Positions 51,791 to 63,065 of a stretch of 64,000 nt of DNA are shown here, piece by piece. Source of the stretch: Nematopogon swammerdamellus (taxonomy: Eukaryota; Arthropoda; Insecta; Lepidoptera; Adelidae); assembly GCA_946902875.1 (NCBI GenBank), contig OX336343.1, positions 3,076,754 through 3,140,753 on the forward strand. Reading direction: 5' to 3'. The notes beneath the pieces were generated by a model. The model saw only the letters and a program-made list of their open reading frames with translations, searched no databases and was not told the DNA's origin. The position numbers and the translations under genes are program-made. The number at the start of each line of letters is the position of its first letter. Positions within the stretch are counted from its first letter, which is position 1.

Positions 51791-51964
51791 GACTTGTGTG
51801 TTCCATGTTTTTATGGTGTACAATAAAGTGTATTTTTAATTTTCCGCTTGCATTTTCTTCCAGTTCAGTGTAGCCGTCTTTTTCAAACGGAGGCACCAAC
51901 CAAGCCACTGCCGACAGGAAGAATAGCTGTACGTAGTGTAATAGCTGACGGAGTCAAACATGCA
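51791..51964. other. No feature recognised
   Basis: AT-rich, then a short ttccagttcagtgtagccg SINE scrap at 51859. Confidence 0.35.
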
Positions 51965-52110
51965 AATAGTTTGTGTTTTCCGTCCAGTTCATAGTGCAGC
52001 CGGCACGACCGAAGGGAACCACTGACATGGCACCTAGTTCACCCGGTGTTATGGGCTTACATCAAGTACGTTGTAGGTGATGTAGTCAACCGTGTCAGTT
52101 TCCATAAAAA
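51965..52110 (+). mobile_element. 5S-SINE tail
   Basis: atagtttgtgttttccgtcc, gccggcacgaccgaaggga, gtgttatgggcttacatc, gtgtcagtttccat and A run. Confidence 0.85.
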
Positions 52111-52199
52111 AAACATGCCAGGTTTCATGAAAAAGCTGAAGGTAATTTGACATTTTTAGTATGATTACTAGCAAAGTACACCAATATTACTAATAATAA

Positions 52200-52420
52200 A
52201 TCTGTAAGGGATGGTCATATTGGTCATGGAGTAGAATAACTTACTTTTTAAAAGAGATTTCGCGTTTGTAGACTCTATGTATTTTAATAAAGTTAAACTG
52301 ACGATTTTTAGAAATATTTTCTATTTTGGATGTATTTCCTCCATAACTGTTAAGCCGATCATCCGAATTCGATGAAACTTAGCACAACCAAAGGACATTG
52401 CCTAAAATTGGTGCCTTTTG
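52200..52420. repeat. Reverse copy of the 7.9/61.5-kb repeat
   Basis: ggagtagaataacttacttt, aaatattttctattttggat-type and catccgaattcgatgaaact are reversed counterparts of 7960-8125. Confidence 0.5.
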
Positions 52421-52424
52421 TTAT

Positions 52425-52705
52425 CATAGTTTTTTTTTGGGCGGCCATCAATGAAACTTTGTTATTTTAGTTCAGAATAATGTTACAAACAAAACTTGTT
52501 ATATTATATGCCTAATCTCAGTCCGAACGAAGTTATAACGGTCAGAATTTCGAATAATATTATGTTTCTATGCATTTTCATCAGGTTTAGTTTTTATAAC
52601 TTCGTTCGGACTGAGTTTAGGCATACACATGTCATAACAAGTTTTGTTTGTAATATTATTCTGAACTAAAGTAACCAAGTTTGGTTTATGGCCGCGCGAA
52701 AAAAA
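52425..52705. mobile_element. Foldback element, ~95-bp arms
   Basis: gttacaaacaaaacttgtta and gtccgaacgaagttataacg pair with ttataacttcgttcggac and cataacaagttttgtttgta; outer gcggccat/atggccgc close the stem. Confidence 0.85.
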
Positions 52706-52854
52706 AGCACCACCTTCCATACAAAATGTGGCATTGCCACAGTGACACAGGATAGGCTAAATAAAATTATTCAGTTCCAGTTACGATGAGATGACGCTCT
52801 CATACAAACCGAATTGTCCCGCGCGTCGAAATAAAGGTACTGTAGCGGGCTTAC

Positions 52855-52915
52855 TTACTTTTTTCTTTTTAAATAGGAATTTCACGCGAGCGAAGCCGCG
52901 GGCAAAAGGTATTGA
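52855..52915 (-). repeat. GC-rich lepidopteran repeat end
   Basis: aggaatttcacgcgagcgaa, gccgcgggcaaaaggt, as at 60-112 reversed relative to 5352. Confidence 0.7.
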
Positions 52916-53746
52916 CATCATAAAAATGTTCTCGAACGTTGTGACCTTCGCTTAAGTTATTTTTAAAGATCCGGCATAAAAATTAATGAAGGAAAGGAGA
53001 CTTGCTCCCCTAACGATGTTTACGAATTTTTTGTCGCAAATCGGAGGCCAAGCTTAAAATATGTGAAAAATTAATCTTAAAATTTTATAAAAATAAATTT
53101 CCGTTATAAACAAGTATTACGTTATAGAGAGTATGACAAATTTCGTAATTAAATTCTATCTAACCTCTAATATAAATATTTATCCCAGTATGCTAATAAT
53201 GAGACACTATTTGACCCAAATTCCTCGCATACTTCGCAAAAAACGCCGAGTTCTCCGCATTTTTCAACATCCCTCATTCATTAGTTTTTTCGTCTAACAG
53301 CAAGTCGCTAAGCTCTTTGCCGCTGTCGTTTCGTTTACGTTTAGTTCTCGCTACATTTCTTTTGAGAAAATCAAGAGAACTTGCGAAAAACCGTCGGCCA
53401 GTCAAGGGCAGAAGGCCCTTGTTTCCGAGGATCCTTCCTAATTTATTGCCCGCTCAAAAAAGGCTCAGATTTCGCGAATTAGGAGGAAATTTACATTCAA
53501 GAGGCGCTGACAGCTCTTCACATCCGACCTGACGTGGGTAATACCTTTGGAGAATAATGGTTAACTTGGAATACGTTTCTGTCGGAAAGCTTTTTGGCAT
53601 GGCAACCGGTTAGAACGGTTAAGAGCACTCTCAACGGCTCGATTCTAATTTTAACTATTCGAATATTCATCTCAAAAGCATTTGGCATAGAGTGGTAAAT
53701 ATTTGACTTTCTATGCAATTATTTAATCAAAATCTATGTCTCTATA
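52916..53746. other. Apparently low-repeat stretch, no gene identified
   Basis: I see no interspersed repeat here. A 71-codon plus frame (53317-53532, Arg/Leu/Pro-rich) has no domain or splice context to call it a gene. A TTAA-poor, mixed-composition segment. Confidence 0.35.
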
Positions 53747-54470
53747 GCAGTGGTGTCCAACTGGTTTTGTTTTAAGAGCTACTTCTATATTTCTGTCAAG
53801 CCCAGTGGGCGGGCACCTTAAAGTAGGGACAGTACCAATGTATGACATTTACCTGTAAATTTTAATGGGATACCTGGCTATTTTGATTTTCAGAAAATTT
53901 TACAAAATCAGTTATATGCTGCTATATTATGCAAAACTTATATAACAGGATGACAGAATTAGGCAATTTTTAACATGTGTAAACTTATTTCTAAATTTAT
54001 TTTTATATTTCTTTTCGTGGTATTATATCAATGTTTGTGTTTATTGTAATATAAGCCATTTCGATTTGTAGGTTCACTCGGTCTGTTCTACAGATACTAT
54101 CATGGACGTTATCAAACAGTGGATGGAAATAATTTCTATGAACAAAATCTTACGATGAAATTAAAATAAAATGTATGAGAGCATTCCTCTTAAATTAAAA
54201 ATCATGCTGAATCAGATATTCAATAGCGATTCTCAGTGCTTTATGATTTATTGAGTGGAAATTTCATCGTTCCATGCATACATACATACTCGTATGTACC
54301 ATAACGGATCCCGACAATCTGGGTAAATTATTTAAGGCTCCGTAAGTACCTCAAAAAATAAATAAAAAACAGAACCCTTATAGGATCACTCTTGTGTCTG
54401 TCTATCCGTCGGTCACATCTTCTTTCCTCCGAATTTACTCGACGAAAAAAGTTGAAATTTGGTACATACA
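53747..54470. other. Unassigned, with one hAT-like end
   Basis: cagtggtgtccaactggttt at 53750 resembles a hAT terminus; no partner found. 54275-54300 has a catacatacatactcg scrap. Otherwise AT-rich. Confidence 0.4.
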
Positions 54471-54472
54471 TA

Positions 54473-54868
54473 AGGTGTTTCGTTAGTCATGTCAATAACT
54501 TCGGGAGGGTTACATACACACTCAAATAAAAAGGTTACGCAAATAAAAAAATTATATGTTTTTAGCATTACTTTTCGAGAAATTTAACAAAACATGTTTG
54601 CTACCTAAAGATTAACATATGTGTGTAACAGTAGGTAACATGCATTGCACGGGCTCAATGACCTTACTATGTTCAAACGCAGAACAGCTGTTTGTTGTAA
54701 GTGAGTCACAAGGTCACTATGATTGGTTTTTACAGCTACTTATTTGATTTTATTTTTTTGTTAGGAGAAAAAATGCTCCTATAAACATATGTTTTTTTTT
54801 GCATAAAGTGTTTGTTTGAGTGCGTATGTGGGTTACCCGAAGTTATTGACATGACTAACGAAACACCT
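54473..54868. mobile_element. Mariner-like MITE with perfect 32-bp TIRs
   Basis: Starts aggtgtttcgttagtcatgt (then caataacttcggg) and ends in the exact reverse complement, with TA on each side. Beyond the perfect part the arms stay related for another 30 bases (gttacatacacactcaaa / ttgagtgcgtatgtgggtt). No frame inside. Confidence 0.9.
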
Positions 54869-54870
54869 TA

Positions 54871-55500
54871 TATAGAGTTTCATGACGCAATCACGGAAAT
54901 AAAGCGTAAATGAACAAATTTAGATTTTGGGGGTTAATTTTTAGGGATAATTTAGGTACCCTTCGCGGTCATTTCGGGGACGGATTGAACGAGATTTTTT
55001 ATACATATATTATATGTAGTTTTTAGTTAATTAAGTGTCTATTATGTCATGATATTTTTGATGTTTAATAAATTACTATTCTATTTATAAAGATAAAAAT
55101 GAAATTTAAATTAAAAGGAATATAGGGCCTCTCTTAAAGATTACAGGAAAAATTTTACGAAAATCCTAAGTGTTAAAGTTCTCAAGGAAAACGGAATGGT
55201 ACGGAACCCTCTCCGCGCGAGTTCGACTCGCACTTGACCGCTTTTTATTTGTTAGGATATCCATCATAACAACACATAACTACACAAAACTAGAGATACT
55301 TGTAGGACAGCATTCGGGGAGATAGGAATCATGAATTTACCAAGTGCAGATGTGAATTTGCCAGAACATATTCTATGCCAGACAATATATGTATTCATGA
55401 TTCCCCACTTAATTCCGACAATCATAACTATGGCACACGGTGTACGAATAATGTACAATTAATAAGAAATAGATTATCTAAAACGTCAAAAATATTTAAT
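54871..55500. other. Unassigned, with MITE-M scrap
   Basis: 55195-55245 (ggtacggaaccctctccgcg, cgagttcgactcgcacttg) is a MITE-M end. Frames 55264-55458 and 55375-55632 have no domain. Confidence 0.4.
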
Positions 55501-55770
55501 TGTAATAGGGTTGGTATAATACACCTTGCGAAGTTAGTTTGTCATTTCTTCTTGGCATTAAATTTCGAACTGGCGGAATTTTCGACATGTCCAAGCGTAG
55601 GTTACCTACCTATGGATGAAATTATACAATAAACAATATTCTGTGCAATTTACAACCGGCTACCTATAACCATCAAAAGATACAGCCCTTTAAAAGTAGG
55701 ACAGACAGACAGACCGACGTTAGCGTAGGGTTAGTAATAGGATCCCTTAGGGATCTGAAACCCTGAAGAT
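55500..55770 (+). repeat. Retro-like 3' end and MITE-M half
   Basis: 55500-55640: gaactggcggaattttcgac, aagcgtaggttacctacc, aataaac. 55650-55770: ttacaaccggctacctataa, gatacagccctttaaaag, cagacagacagaccgacg, cctta-type gatctgaaaccct. Confidence 0.65.
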
Positions 55771-55974
55771 TGAGCACTTTTGTATGGATTTTCCAAGCCG
55801 GTGTCAATTTTAGGGTCGGCATTCCGTCATGATCGGATTTCACGGTACGATATCCCTTTCAAAATTCTATGCGACTAGCGCGGCGTCCTTGTCTAAACCT
55901 ATACGCGCGACAGAGACAGGGTGTTGTTGTTTCAAATATGCGAACAGGAGAGATTTTGTCTGGTTGTGCGGAAT

Positions 55975-56167
55975 TATGAAGTAAGCTAAGAGGGGCGACG
56001 GATCGTCATGAACTATGAAGTAAGCTAAGAGGGGCGGATTATAATGAACTATGAATTCTGAAGTAATCTAAGAGGGGCGACGGATTATCATGAACCATGA
56101 ATTATGAAGTAAGCTAAGAGGGGCGACAGATTATCATGAACTATGAATTATGAAGTAAGCTAAGAGG
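55975..56167 (+). repeat. Minisatellite, 46-bp unit, first part
   Basis: About four units of gaagtaagctaagaggggcg, acggattatcatgaactatg, aattat. It is the left part of an array that resumes at 57479. Confidence 0.92.
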
Positions 56168-57478
56168 TGTTACCTGTCTATTTTTATGGCAATATAAATA
56201 AAACCCAGGTGTACAACTTGTAGATTTATTCAATCGTATCTACACTTAATTGGTATTTAAATAGGGTCTCTGGATTAAATACAAGTCCTCGGCGTGCTGC
56301 GTCCGCTCGGCGAACAAGAATTCCTACCTACCTACCTAGTCAGCTGACTAAGGGAGAATAGGAACGATCGCACCGGTTTCGTGATGGACGTCGTGGTCTT
56401 CGTCTCCGTCTTCCCGCACAATCAGCCGGAGGCCTAGCCTCTCGACGCGCAGCTCCCACGGCACGGCGTTCCGCTGAACACAGCAGAGCCGCCGGCAGCC
56501 CAGCGACCGGGGAGTCGCTGACTCGCAGGGGTGGCGTCGACGGGGCACTCTCCAACCGTCCTGCCCGCTCGCGCGGTGACGGGGGCGGAAGTCGGGAAGC
56601 TGTCTTCGAGCGAAGCCCGTACCAAACTCTGCGCGATAGGGATAAAATCACACGCCGCACTAACATAATCGCCATGGAGCGGCGGTGGGGCCCTATCACG
56701 CAGTAAAAACACAATTTACAATTTTGTGAAACGTGGCCGGTGACGGTAGTCACGCGGCCGGTATAAAATTTTTACACAAAGATTTTACACATACAATTTA
56801 TATAATTGGCGTTCGCCTACTCACCCACTGACGTGGAGTTTACTTCTCGTTCAAGGCGAGATGTGAAAATATTTCTAATACTCTTTTCACATTAATTTAA
56901 GCTTGAACAAAAGAATTGTGCTGAGAGCGTGCACCAATCTCTGACAGCCGGAAGAAAAGTAATATCTGTCGCACTGTCCTATCCTTCGTGGTTCGCTCTC
57001 GGGTCCGCGACTCCGCTCGCTCTTTCTCTTGACGTGCTGCCTCGCTCCCTGGTATCGGCGAGCGAGACAGCACTTCATTCGTCTGTGAGCAGCGGCGCGG
57101 ACAGTCGAACGAGTTGACGCCCATTAAATGTTAATTTATTTGATTCTACTCACAACTGTGAAGTAAAGATTTTACAATTAATACCATTATTTTATTTATC
57201 ATTTGGACTATTAATATTATCTAATACCGGCGCACGAAGCGACGCGACTCTGATCGAGTTGCTGTGTTGGTTGATGTCAGAACAAAGATTGATTGAATCG
57301 AATTGATTGATGGTTGATTTGACGTCAGCTGCAACCATAACGCGCGGCCGTATTCTGGTCGCCGTATTTGAGTCGCCTTCGTCCGTGAGCGGCGGCAATA
57401 TTTAAAATACTGAAACAAATAACTAAACAGAACCGAAGGGTCGTGTTACGGCAGACCTTGCGGTTTTGCAACGTAACA
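56168..57478. mobile_element. Solo-LTR-like element in the minisatellite
   Basis: 1311 bp starting tgttac and ending gtaaca, with gagg duplicated at 56164-56167 and 57479-57482. TG...CA ends and a 4-base duplication fit an LTR retroelement (Ty3-like by duplication size), left by recombination between two LTRs. No internal gag/pol. AATAAA occurs near the left edge on both strands (plus 56203; minus, read from 56231), so orientation is open. Several open frames in the GC-rich part (56340-56753) show no domain. Confidence 0.75.
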
Positions 57479-58432
57479 GAGGGGCGACGGATTATCATGA
57501 ACTATGAATTATGAAGTAAGCTAAGAGGGGCGACGGATTATCATGAACTATGAATTATGAAGTAAGCTAAGAGGGGTGACGGGTTATCATGAACTATGAA
57601 TTATGAAGTAACCTAAGAGGGGCGACGGATTATCATGAACTATGAATTATGAAGTAAGCTAAGAGGGGCGACGGATTATAATGAACTATGAATTATGAAG
57701 TAAGCTAAGAGGGGTGACGTATTATCATGAACTATGAATTATGAAGTAACCTAAGAGGGGCGACGGATTATCATGAACTATGAATTATGAAGTAAGCTAA
57801 GAGGGGCGACGGATTATCTTGAACTATGAATTATGAAGTAACCTAAGAGGGGCGACGGATTATCATGAACTATGAATTATGAAGTAAGCTAAGAGGGGTG
57901 ACGGATTATCATGAACCATGAATTATGAAGTTAGCTAAGAGGGGCGACGGATTATCATGAACTATGAATTATGAAGTAACCTAAGAGGGGCGACGGATTA
58001 TCATGAACTATGAATTATGAAGTAACCTAAGAGGGGCGACGGATTATCATGAACTATGAATTATGAAGTAAGCTAAGAGGGGCGACGGATTATCATGAAC
58101 CATGAATTATGAAGTAAGCTAAGAGGGGCGACGGATTATCATGAACTATGAATTATGAAGTAAGCTAAGAGGGGCGACGGATTATCATGAACCATGAATT
58201 ATGAAGTAAGCTAAGAGGGGCCCGCGGATTATCATGAACTATGAATTATAAAGTAAGCTAAGAGGGGCGACGGATTATCATGAACCATGATTTATGAAGT
58301 AAGCTAAGAGGGGCGACGGTTATCATGAACTATGAATTATGAAGTAAGTTAAGAGGGGCGACTGATTATCATGAACCATGAATTATGAAGTAAGCTAAGA
58401 GGGGCGACGGCTTATCATGAACTAGGTAGCTT
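57479..58432 (+). repeat. Minisatellite, 46-bp unit, second part
   Basis: About 20 more units, with variants aacctaag/aagctaag, aaccatg/aactatg and one gggcccgcgg. The array ends at ttatcatgaacta. Confidence 0.93.
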
Positions 58433-58768
58433 TTGACCGCAACTTCGCTTCGCATGTTTAAGGTTTTGCCTTTTTGCCCTCAGCTCAGGCCGCCGATAAT
58501 GTAGCGTTATGATTTATAGCCTAAAACCATCTTAAGAAGTGACAGAATGTAACAGTGAAAAATCGATAAAGTGGTTCTCGAGTTTTAAGGATATATATTT
58601 ATTAGGAAACCTAACAGATAACTTATGAACTATTAGTATTACACAAACATAAAATAATTATTTTTTTCACGTACGTCATATGGTCGCCCGTAGAAATTTT
58701 GCTTTATTTATATGCTTTGATGAGCCACTGCCCAGTTAAAGGTTAAGACACAGTAACTACTGCACGTT
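58433..58768. other. Lepidopteran repeat scrap, no gene
   Basis: gtagcttttgaccgcaactt, cgcttcgcatg at the start resembles the GC-rich repeat ends elsewhere; tcgataaagtggttctcgag is like the 47.3-kb unit. The rest is AT-rich. Confidence 0.45.
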
Positions 58769-58769
58769 C

Positions 58770-59117
58770 TGAGTGGGACCGCTACTTAAAAAGAATAGCT
58801 CCACTGCATATCTCACCACGCATGTCGTAAAAGGCAACTAAGGGATATGAACAAGATGCCGTGCTGAACGGCGACAGGATAGCCCCTTACTAGGTGGTAG
58901 GCTCAAATTGTAGCCAACTGGGTTGCTACCACCGTACTGGATGTAAGACGGCCGCGTAGCAGCCTCGGCTGTGTTCTCATCTAGTTCAGTATAACCAGCA
59001 ATCTAGGGAAGTCTTCGGTATGGCACCTACCTTCTCGGAGGTGTTATTGGCTGGCCGGAGCATGCGCTTTGGACCCTCCGACTCAGCCATCGATACCGGA
59101 TTACATAAAAAAAAAAT
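58770..59117 (+). mobile_element. Head-B joined to SINE-C
   Basis: 58772-58873: gagtgggaccgctacttaaa, actgcatatctcaccacgc, gatgccgtgctgaacggcga. 58874-59117: ccttactaggtggtaggctc, gtaccaccg-like taccaccgtactggatgtaa, cttctcggaggtgttattgg, ccggattacat and A run. Third combination for head-B. Confidence 0.88.
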
Positions 59118-59308
59118 CGATCTCATGCATTACATGACCTTCAGGCACAGAATAGAAAAGTTGCTTCAGGGTACATTGAAAATGAATTTTAGGGCGTATT
59201 CAAATATAAGCGTATAGTGAGTCGCCGACTGTGAGCGTGCTGTGAGCTATAAGAAGCGATTAGTCGGCCTCTGGTCAGTGAGCTCAAAAGAGCATATTAT
59301 GTATAGAG
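59118..59308. repeat. Repeat interrupted by RTE
   Basis: gatctcatgcattacatgac, ggcgtattcaaatataagcg, gtcgccgactgtgagcgtg; related copy at 60170-60270, reversed at 47040-47125. Confidence 0.6.
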
Positions 59309-59786
59309 GTATATTGGGCTGCCTTCGGAAAGTTAAAATTCGCCCTGAGGTCTGACCTTCCGCAAAATTTAAAAACCCGTGTGTCCTTCCGGTTATGACG
59401 TACGGGTGTGAAACGTGGACGCTGACGGCCGGTGTTGTCCAAAGGTTGAAAGTGGCCCAGCGAGCAATGGAGCGAGCCATGCTGGGAATATCGCTACGTG
59501 ATATGGTGCGTAACGAGGCAATTCGCCGACGCACCAAAGTAGTCGATATTGGATACCGGGTGGCTAAGCTCAAGTGGCAGTGGGCTGGACACGTCAGCCG
59601 AAGAGACGACGACGACTGGACCGTGTCCTACACTGGCGGCCTCCGAACCCTCCGTGCGCGAGTAAAACGGAGTGGAAGACCACCCGCCAGGTGGGACGAC
59701 CACATCAAGTACCTCGGCGGAAAGCCGTATGGAGAGGCGTATGTCCAGCAGTGGACGCTTAGACGCTGACTGACTGACTGACTGAC
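59309..59786 (+). pseudogene. RTE-clade LINE 3' fragment with 10-bp duplication
   Basis: Flanked by atgtatagag at 59299-59308 and 59787-59796. Encodes FALRSDLPQNLKTRV, TYGCETWTLTAGVVQRLKVA, QRAMERAMLGISLRD and KLKWQWAGHVSRRDDD, then a rearranged stretch and EAYVQQWTLRR, ending in ctgactgactgactgac. Same subfamily as 12282-12689. Internal damage near 59625-59690 (loss and gain of bases) breaks the frame, and it contains no catalytic part. Confidence 0.9.
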
Positions 59787-59815
59787 ATGTATAGAGCAAC
59801 ATACCTACCGCCTTT

Positions 59816-60168
59816 GTCAGCCTCGATAGCTCAGTGGTGCAGAAAGTCGACTGTTGCTATTGATTGTTAAGCAACGCTGGGCGCGGTCAGTACTTGGATG
59901 GGTGACCGCTCGACCGTTGGAGGCTGACCGTCGTTCGGATTCCACGCAAGACTGTAGGTCCTTTCCCTTTTTACCTTACTAGGTGGTAGGGTTCAACCTG
60001 CCCGGGTTTGTACCACCGCACTAAATGAAACGTCGGTCGAAACGGCTATGTAAATGACCGACCGAAGGGAAGTACTGACATGGCACCTAGTTCACCCGGT
60101 GTTATGAGCTGACATCACGGATGTTGTAAGTGATGCAGCCAACCGTGTCAGTTTCCATAAAAAAAAAA
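59816..60168 (+). mobile_element. 5S-SINE, full length with poly-A
   Basis: gtcagcctcgatagctcagt, ttaagcaacgctgggcgcgg, tcagtacttggatgggtgac, cgctcgaccgttggaggctg, ggattccacgcaagactg, then middle and tail to gtgtcagtttccat and nine A. It lacks the ttcgtgttttccgtcc part (a deletion near 60055). Confidence 0.92.
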
Positions 60169-60540
60169 TCACAGATCTCATGCATTACATGACCTTCGGG
60201 TACATTGAAAATGACTTTTAGGACGTATTCAAATATATGCATATAGCGAGTCGCCGACTGTGGGCGTGAAAATATCCTGGGGTGGCTGAAGCGACGAACT
60301 CAAAGAGCGAACATACTCCAGATTCTAACGAGCGAATGGGAGAATAATCTGCCCGTGCATTTACACTCCACTACGTATATGAATGTATTTAAGGTAAATT
60401 TGAGGAATAAATTTTCCTATTCTTACTGATGTAAATACATTTTTACTAGCATACATAATAGCTACATATTGCACTAGCTTTTACCCGAGGCTCGCGGTAA
60501 AGTCGGTTTAATAGCAAATCCGATTTAAACGAGAATATGA
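60169..60540. other. Repeat scrap and unassigned
   Basis: 60170-60270 is related to 59118-59240. 60280-60430 contains an open stretch with no recognised domain. 60465-60500 has agcttttacccgaggctcgc, a diverged lepidopteran repeat end. Confidence 0.4.
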
Positions 60541-60554
60541 TAAACGGTCGCTTC

Positions 60555-61030
60555 TTTTGTATTTTCTCTCTCTCTCTCCCCCCCCCCCCTGAACCCTTTC
60601 TCCCTCCCTCTCTCCCTAGCTCTCTCGCTTCCACTCCGTTCCTCTCCTGCCCCTCGCTCTTCTCCATCCCCCTCTTTCCCATTCTCTTTAACCTCGTTAT
60701 CTGCCTACCTCTCTCCGTAATTCCCTCCTTCCCTTCTCCCTTCTCCCTCGCTACCTCTCACTCCCCCTCTTTCCCCATCCACACTCCCTCCGTCCTCCCT
60801 CGCTCCTTTCATCTTCCTCACCCACCCACCTCCTTCCTACCTCTCACTCTTTCTCCTCCTCCCTCTTCCTTACCCTCTTCCACCTCCCTCCCCTCCCTCC
60901 CTCCTCCCTCCCCTGCCACCCTCCTCCCTCGCCTCACTCGCTCCTCCCTTCCTATCTCCCCTCTCTTCCAATTCACCTCTCCCTTCTCCCCCTAGCTCTC
61001 CCTCTCTCCGACACTTTTATCCCTCCCTAT
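60555..61030 (+). repeat. Polypyrimidine tract, ~475 bp
   Basis: Almost all C and T on the plus strand: ctctctctctctccccccc at the start, then ccctcc/ctcttcc repeats. The 152-codon frame 60537-60995 (Ser/Pro/Leu) is a by-product. Confidence 0.95.
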
Positions 61031-61361
61031 CTCAGTCCTCGTTCAACCATCTATACCCCGCTAGATCTAGGGATATGAAGGGAAATGCAATTATTTGCAT
61101 TATTATACTAGGCTAACCTCTAAATCCGCCAGTGTCGCTTGTCGCTTCGGTTGAGTGGTCGCTTGGGGGGCTCCGGATCAAGTGCTCCATGGTTCTGGGG
61201 CCGTGGAGCCCGTGGAGCACCTTTTGAGTGATACAATGGCATCCCCTCCCGTCGGGACGGATTTTCGCATACAAGATTGATTTTTCCCCCCTTATTTCTT
61301 ATTATTGTTCAAAAGAGAGAAACGATTTTGTGCGTTTTGTATTTATTTGTGCAATCGTTTA
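61031..61361. other. No feature recognised
   Basis: Contains a ctccatggttctggggccgt / ccgtggagcc near repeat at 61187-61225. Confidence 0.35.
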
Positions 61362-61712
61362 CGCCCGCGGCTTCGCTCGCGTCAAATTCGTATTTAAAAA
61401 GAAAAAAGTAAGCAACAAAGAAGGCCGAGCTGCGTTCCTGCGTTACCTTTATTTCGGCGCGCGGAACAATTCGGTTTGTATGATAGCCACATCTTAGCGT
61501 AACCGGATCTGAATTTTATTTAGCCAATCCTGAGTCACGTATAGTTAAATGTACAAAGTCCCATCGAATTCGGATGATCGGTTTGAGAGTTATGGAGGAA
61601 CATACATGCATACAGAAAAGATTTCTAAAAATTGTCAATTTAGTTTTAGTATCATACGAGTACATAGAGTATACAAACGCAGTATCTCATAAAACAAAGT
61701 AACTTGTGCTGA
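61362..61712. repeat. Lepidopteran repeats
   Basis: 61362-61440: cgcccgcggcttcgctcgcg, tcaaattcgtattt, gaaggccgagctgcgttc, a link between the GC-rich end and the 66-bp minisatellite unit. 61475-61712 is the relative of 7885-8135. Confidence 0.7.
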
Positions 61713-61714
61713 TT

Positions 61715-61990
61715 TTTATGGCACCAGACAAGGTTGGCTACATCACGCTTTGGTCAACTAGGTGTCACATCAGTGTCTGCCTTTGATCGTGCCGTCTACA
61801 CTGAACTGGACGAAAAACACGAACTACATACTTTCAGAGCCGTTTTGACAGACCTTTCAATCAGTGCGGTGGTATCAATTTTCGAATCCGGACCCTACCA
61901 CCTACCAACGTAAGGGAAGGAACCTACAGTCTTACGTAGAATCGTAAACACGGCAAAGCTCAACTGTAGGGTGGTCACCCATCTTAAGTT
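61715..61990 (-). mobile_element. 5S-SINE, old diverged copy
   Basis: ttttatggcaccagacaagg, ttggctacatcac, gatcgtgccgtctacactga, cagtgcggtggtatcaat, ctaccacctaccaacg, gggtggtcacccatc. Many substitutions; the 5S-like head is nearly lost. Confidence 0.75.
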
Positions 61991-62790
61991 CAGAAAACGG
62001 TCACTATAAATAATTAGAAATACATTTCATAACCATTATATAATTGTTAATCAAATTTACCGTATTTTCAGTTTGCTAACATGAAATTCCGTACTTACCA
62101 GTTAAATACACAGAGCCCAAACAAACCCTTAACTTCTAGCTTTCAGCTACCGGCAGTCACAAAATTAAATTGAAAGTTGTTTCTGAGAGGTTAAATAAAT
62201 AGGTAATTTAATAATCTAAAAATACGCGAACAGAACGAGAAATACCTCGCTCACATAGAAATATATACCCCGTAATGGCATTGTGACACTTGTATACATA
62301 ATATTTGATACCAACAATTTAGATGCATGCACTCAATTTTTAGCTGTTAAGTTTACAGTTTATTAATCCAATTGGTAATGCATTCTTGAACAAGTTCAAG
62401 CTGAAAAAATATACGTAGATAGTATATAGACTTTGTGTATTTTTTAGTTTCAGTGTTTCGAACTTTTAATTTAATTAAAATAGCGCTCTTGAATAATTGC
62501 TAGAACTGCAGATAGTACGTTTGTCTTCTATGCGTCGTTTTTATATTATTTGTAACGCTTCAAAGATTGACTGGAAGAAGTATCTACTATGAAAAAGTAA
62601 ACGAACTAGTAACGAACTACTGGATAATTTGCAACCTGGCAAACTTTTTCTTAGTTCTTTTTTTCCATGCTCCCTCTCGCTCTCTCCTTACCGGTCATGG
62701 CGGCTGCCTGACGTAATAAAAAATTGTCTTACAAAATAAAAGTTTCTAATAATTTTATCCCTCCGCATCGGCTTGTATTCTCCAACTACC
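61991..62790. other. AT-rich, no feature recognised
   Basis: No open frame with a known domain, and no repeat shared with the rest of the window that I can see. Confidence 0.35.
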
Positions 62791-62804
62791 AATGCCGAAA
62801 AAAT

Positions 62805-63065
62805 TCATACATACATACATATCACACACACTGAATCCCGACAATCAGGGTAAGCAGAGTAATCGGTGTTGTGCTGCAAGAACTCTGGTAAATTACAGCA
62901 CAACACCGGCCACCACGTTTCGCAATGTATTCAAACAAGATTCAATCGATCAAGCAGCAAGTAAGGCACGAAGATCCACCTGCTGCATGACCCGGTTGAA
63001 GTACCGTATCAAGGTGAGAGGTGGCGAACCTGTCGCCCTTAAACACGGCATCTTTTATGCATAAA
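62805..63065 (-). mobile_element. SINE-D copy
   Basis: atacatacatacatatcaca, cccgacaatcagggtaagca, gtgttgtgctgcaagaactc, gatcaagcagcaagtaaggc, ggcgaacctgtcgccctt, aacacggcatctttt. Head-B is lost. Confidence 0.85.

Noticed and set aside
53317..53532. 71-codon Arg/Leu/Pro-rich frame
   Set aside because: In an otherwise low-repeat stretch, but without a domain, splice context or start support.
56340..56753. 137-codon Arg-rich minus frame
   Set aside because: GC-rich part of the solo-LTR-like element, with several overlapping frames and no motif.
55975..58432. CRISPR-like array
   Set aside because: The 46-bp units are contiguous with no unique spacers, and the genome is eukaryotic: a minisatellite.
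60537..60995. 152-codon Ser/Pro-rich frame
   Set aside because: It is produced by the polypyrimidine tract.
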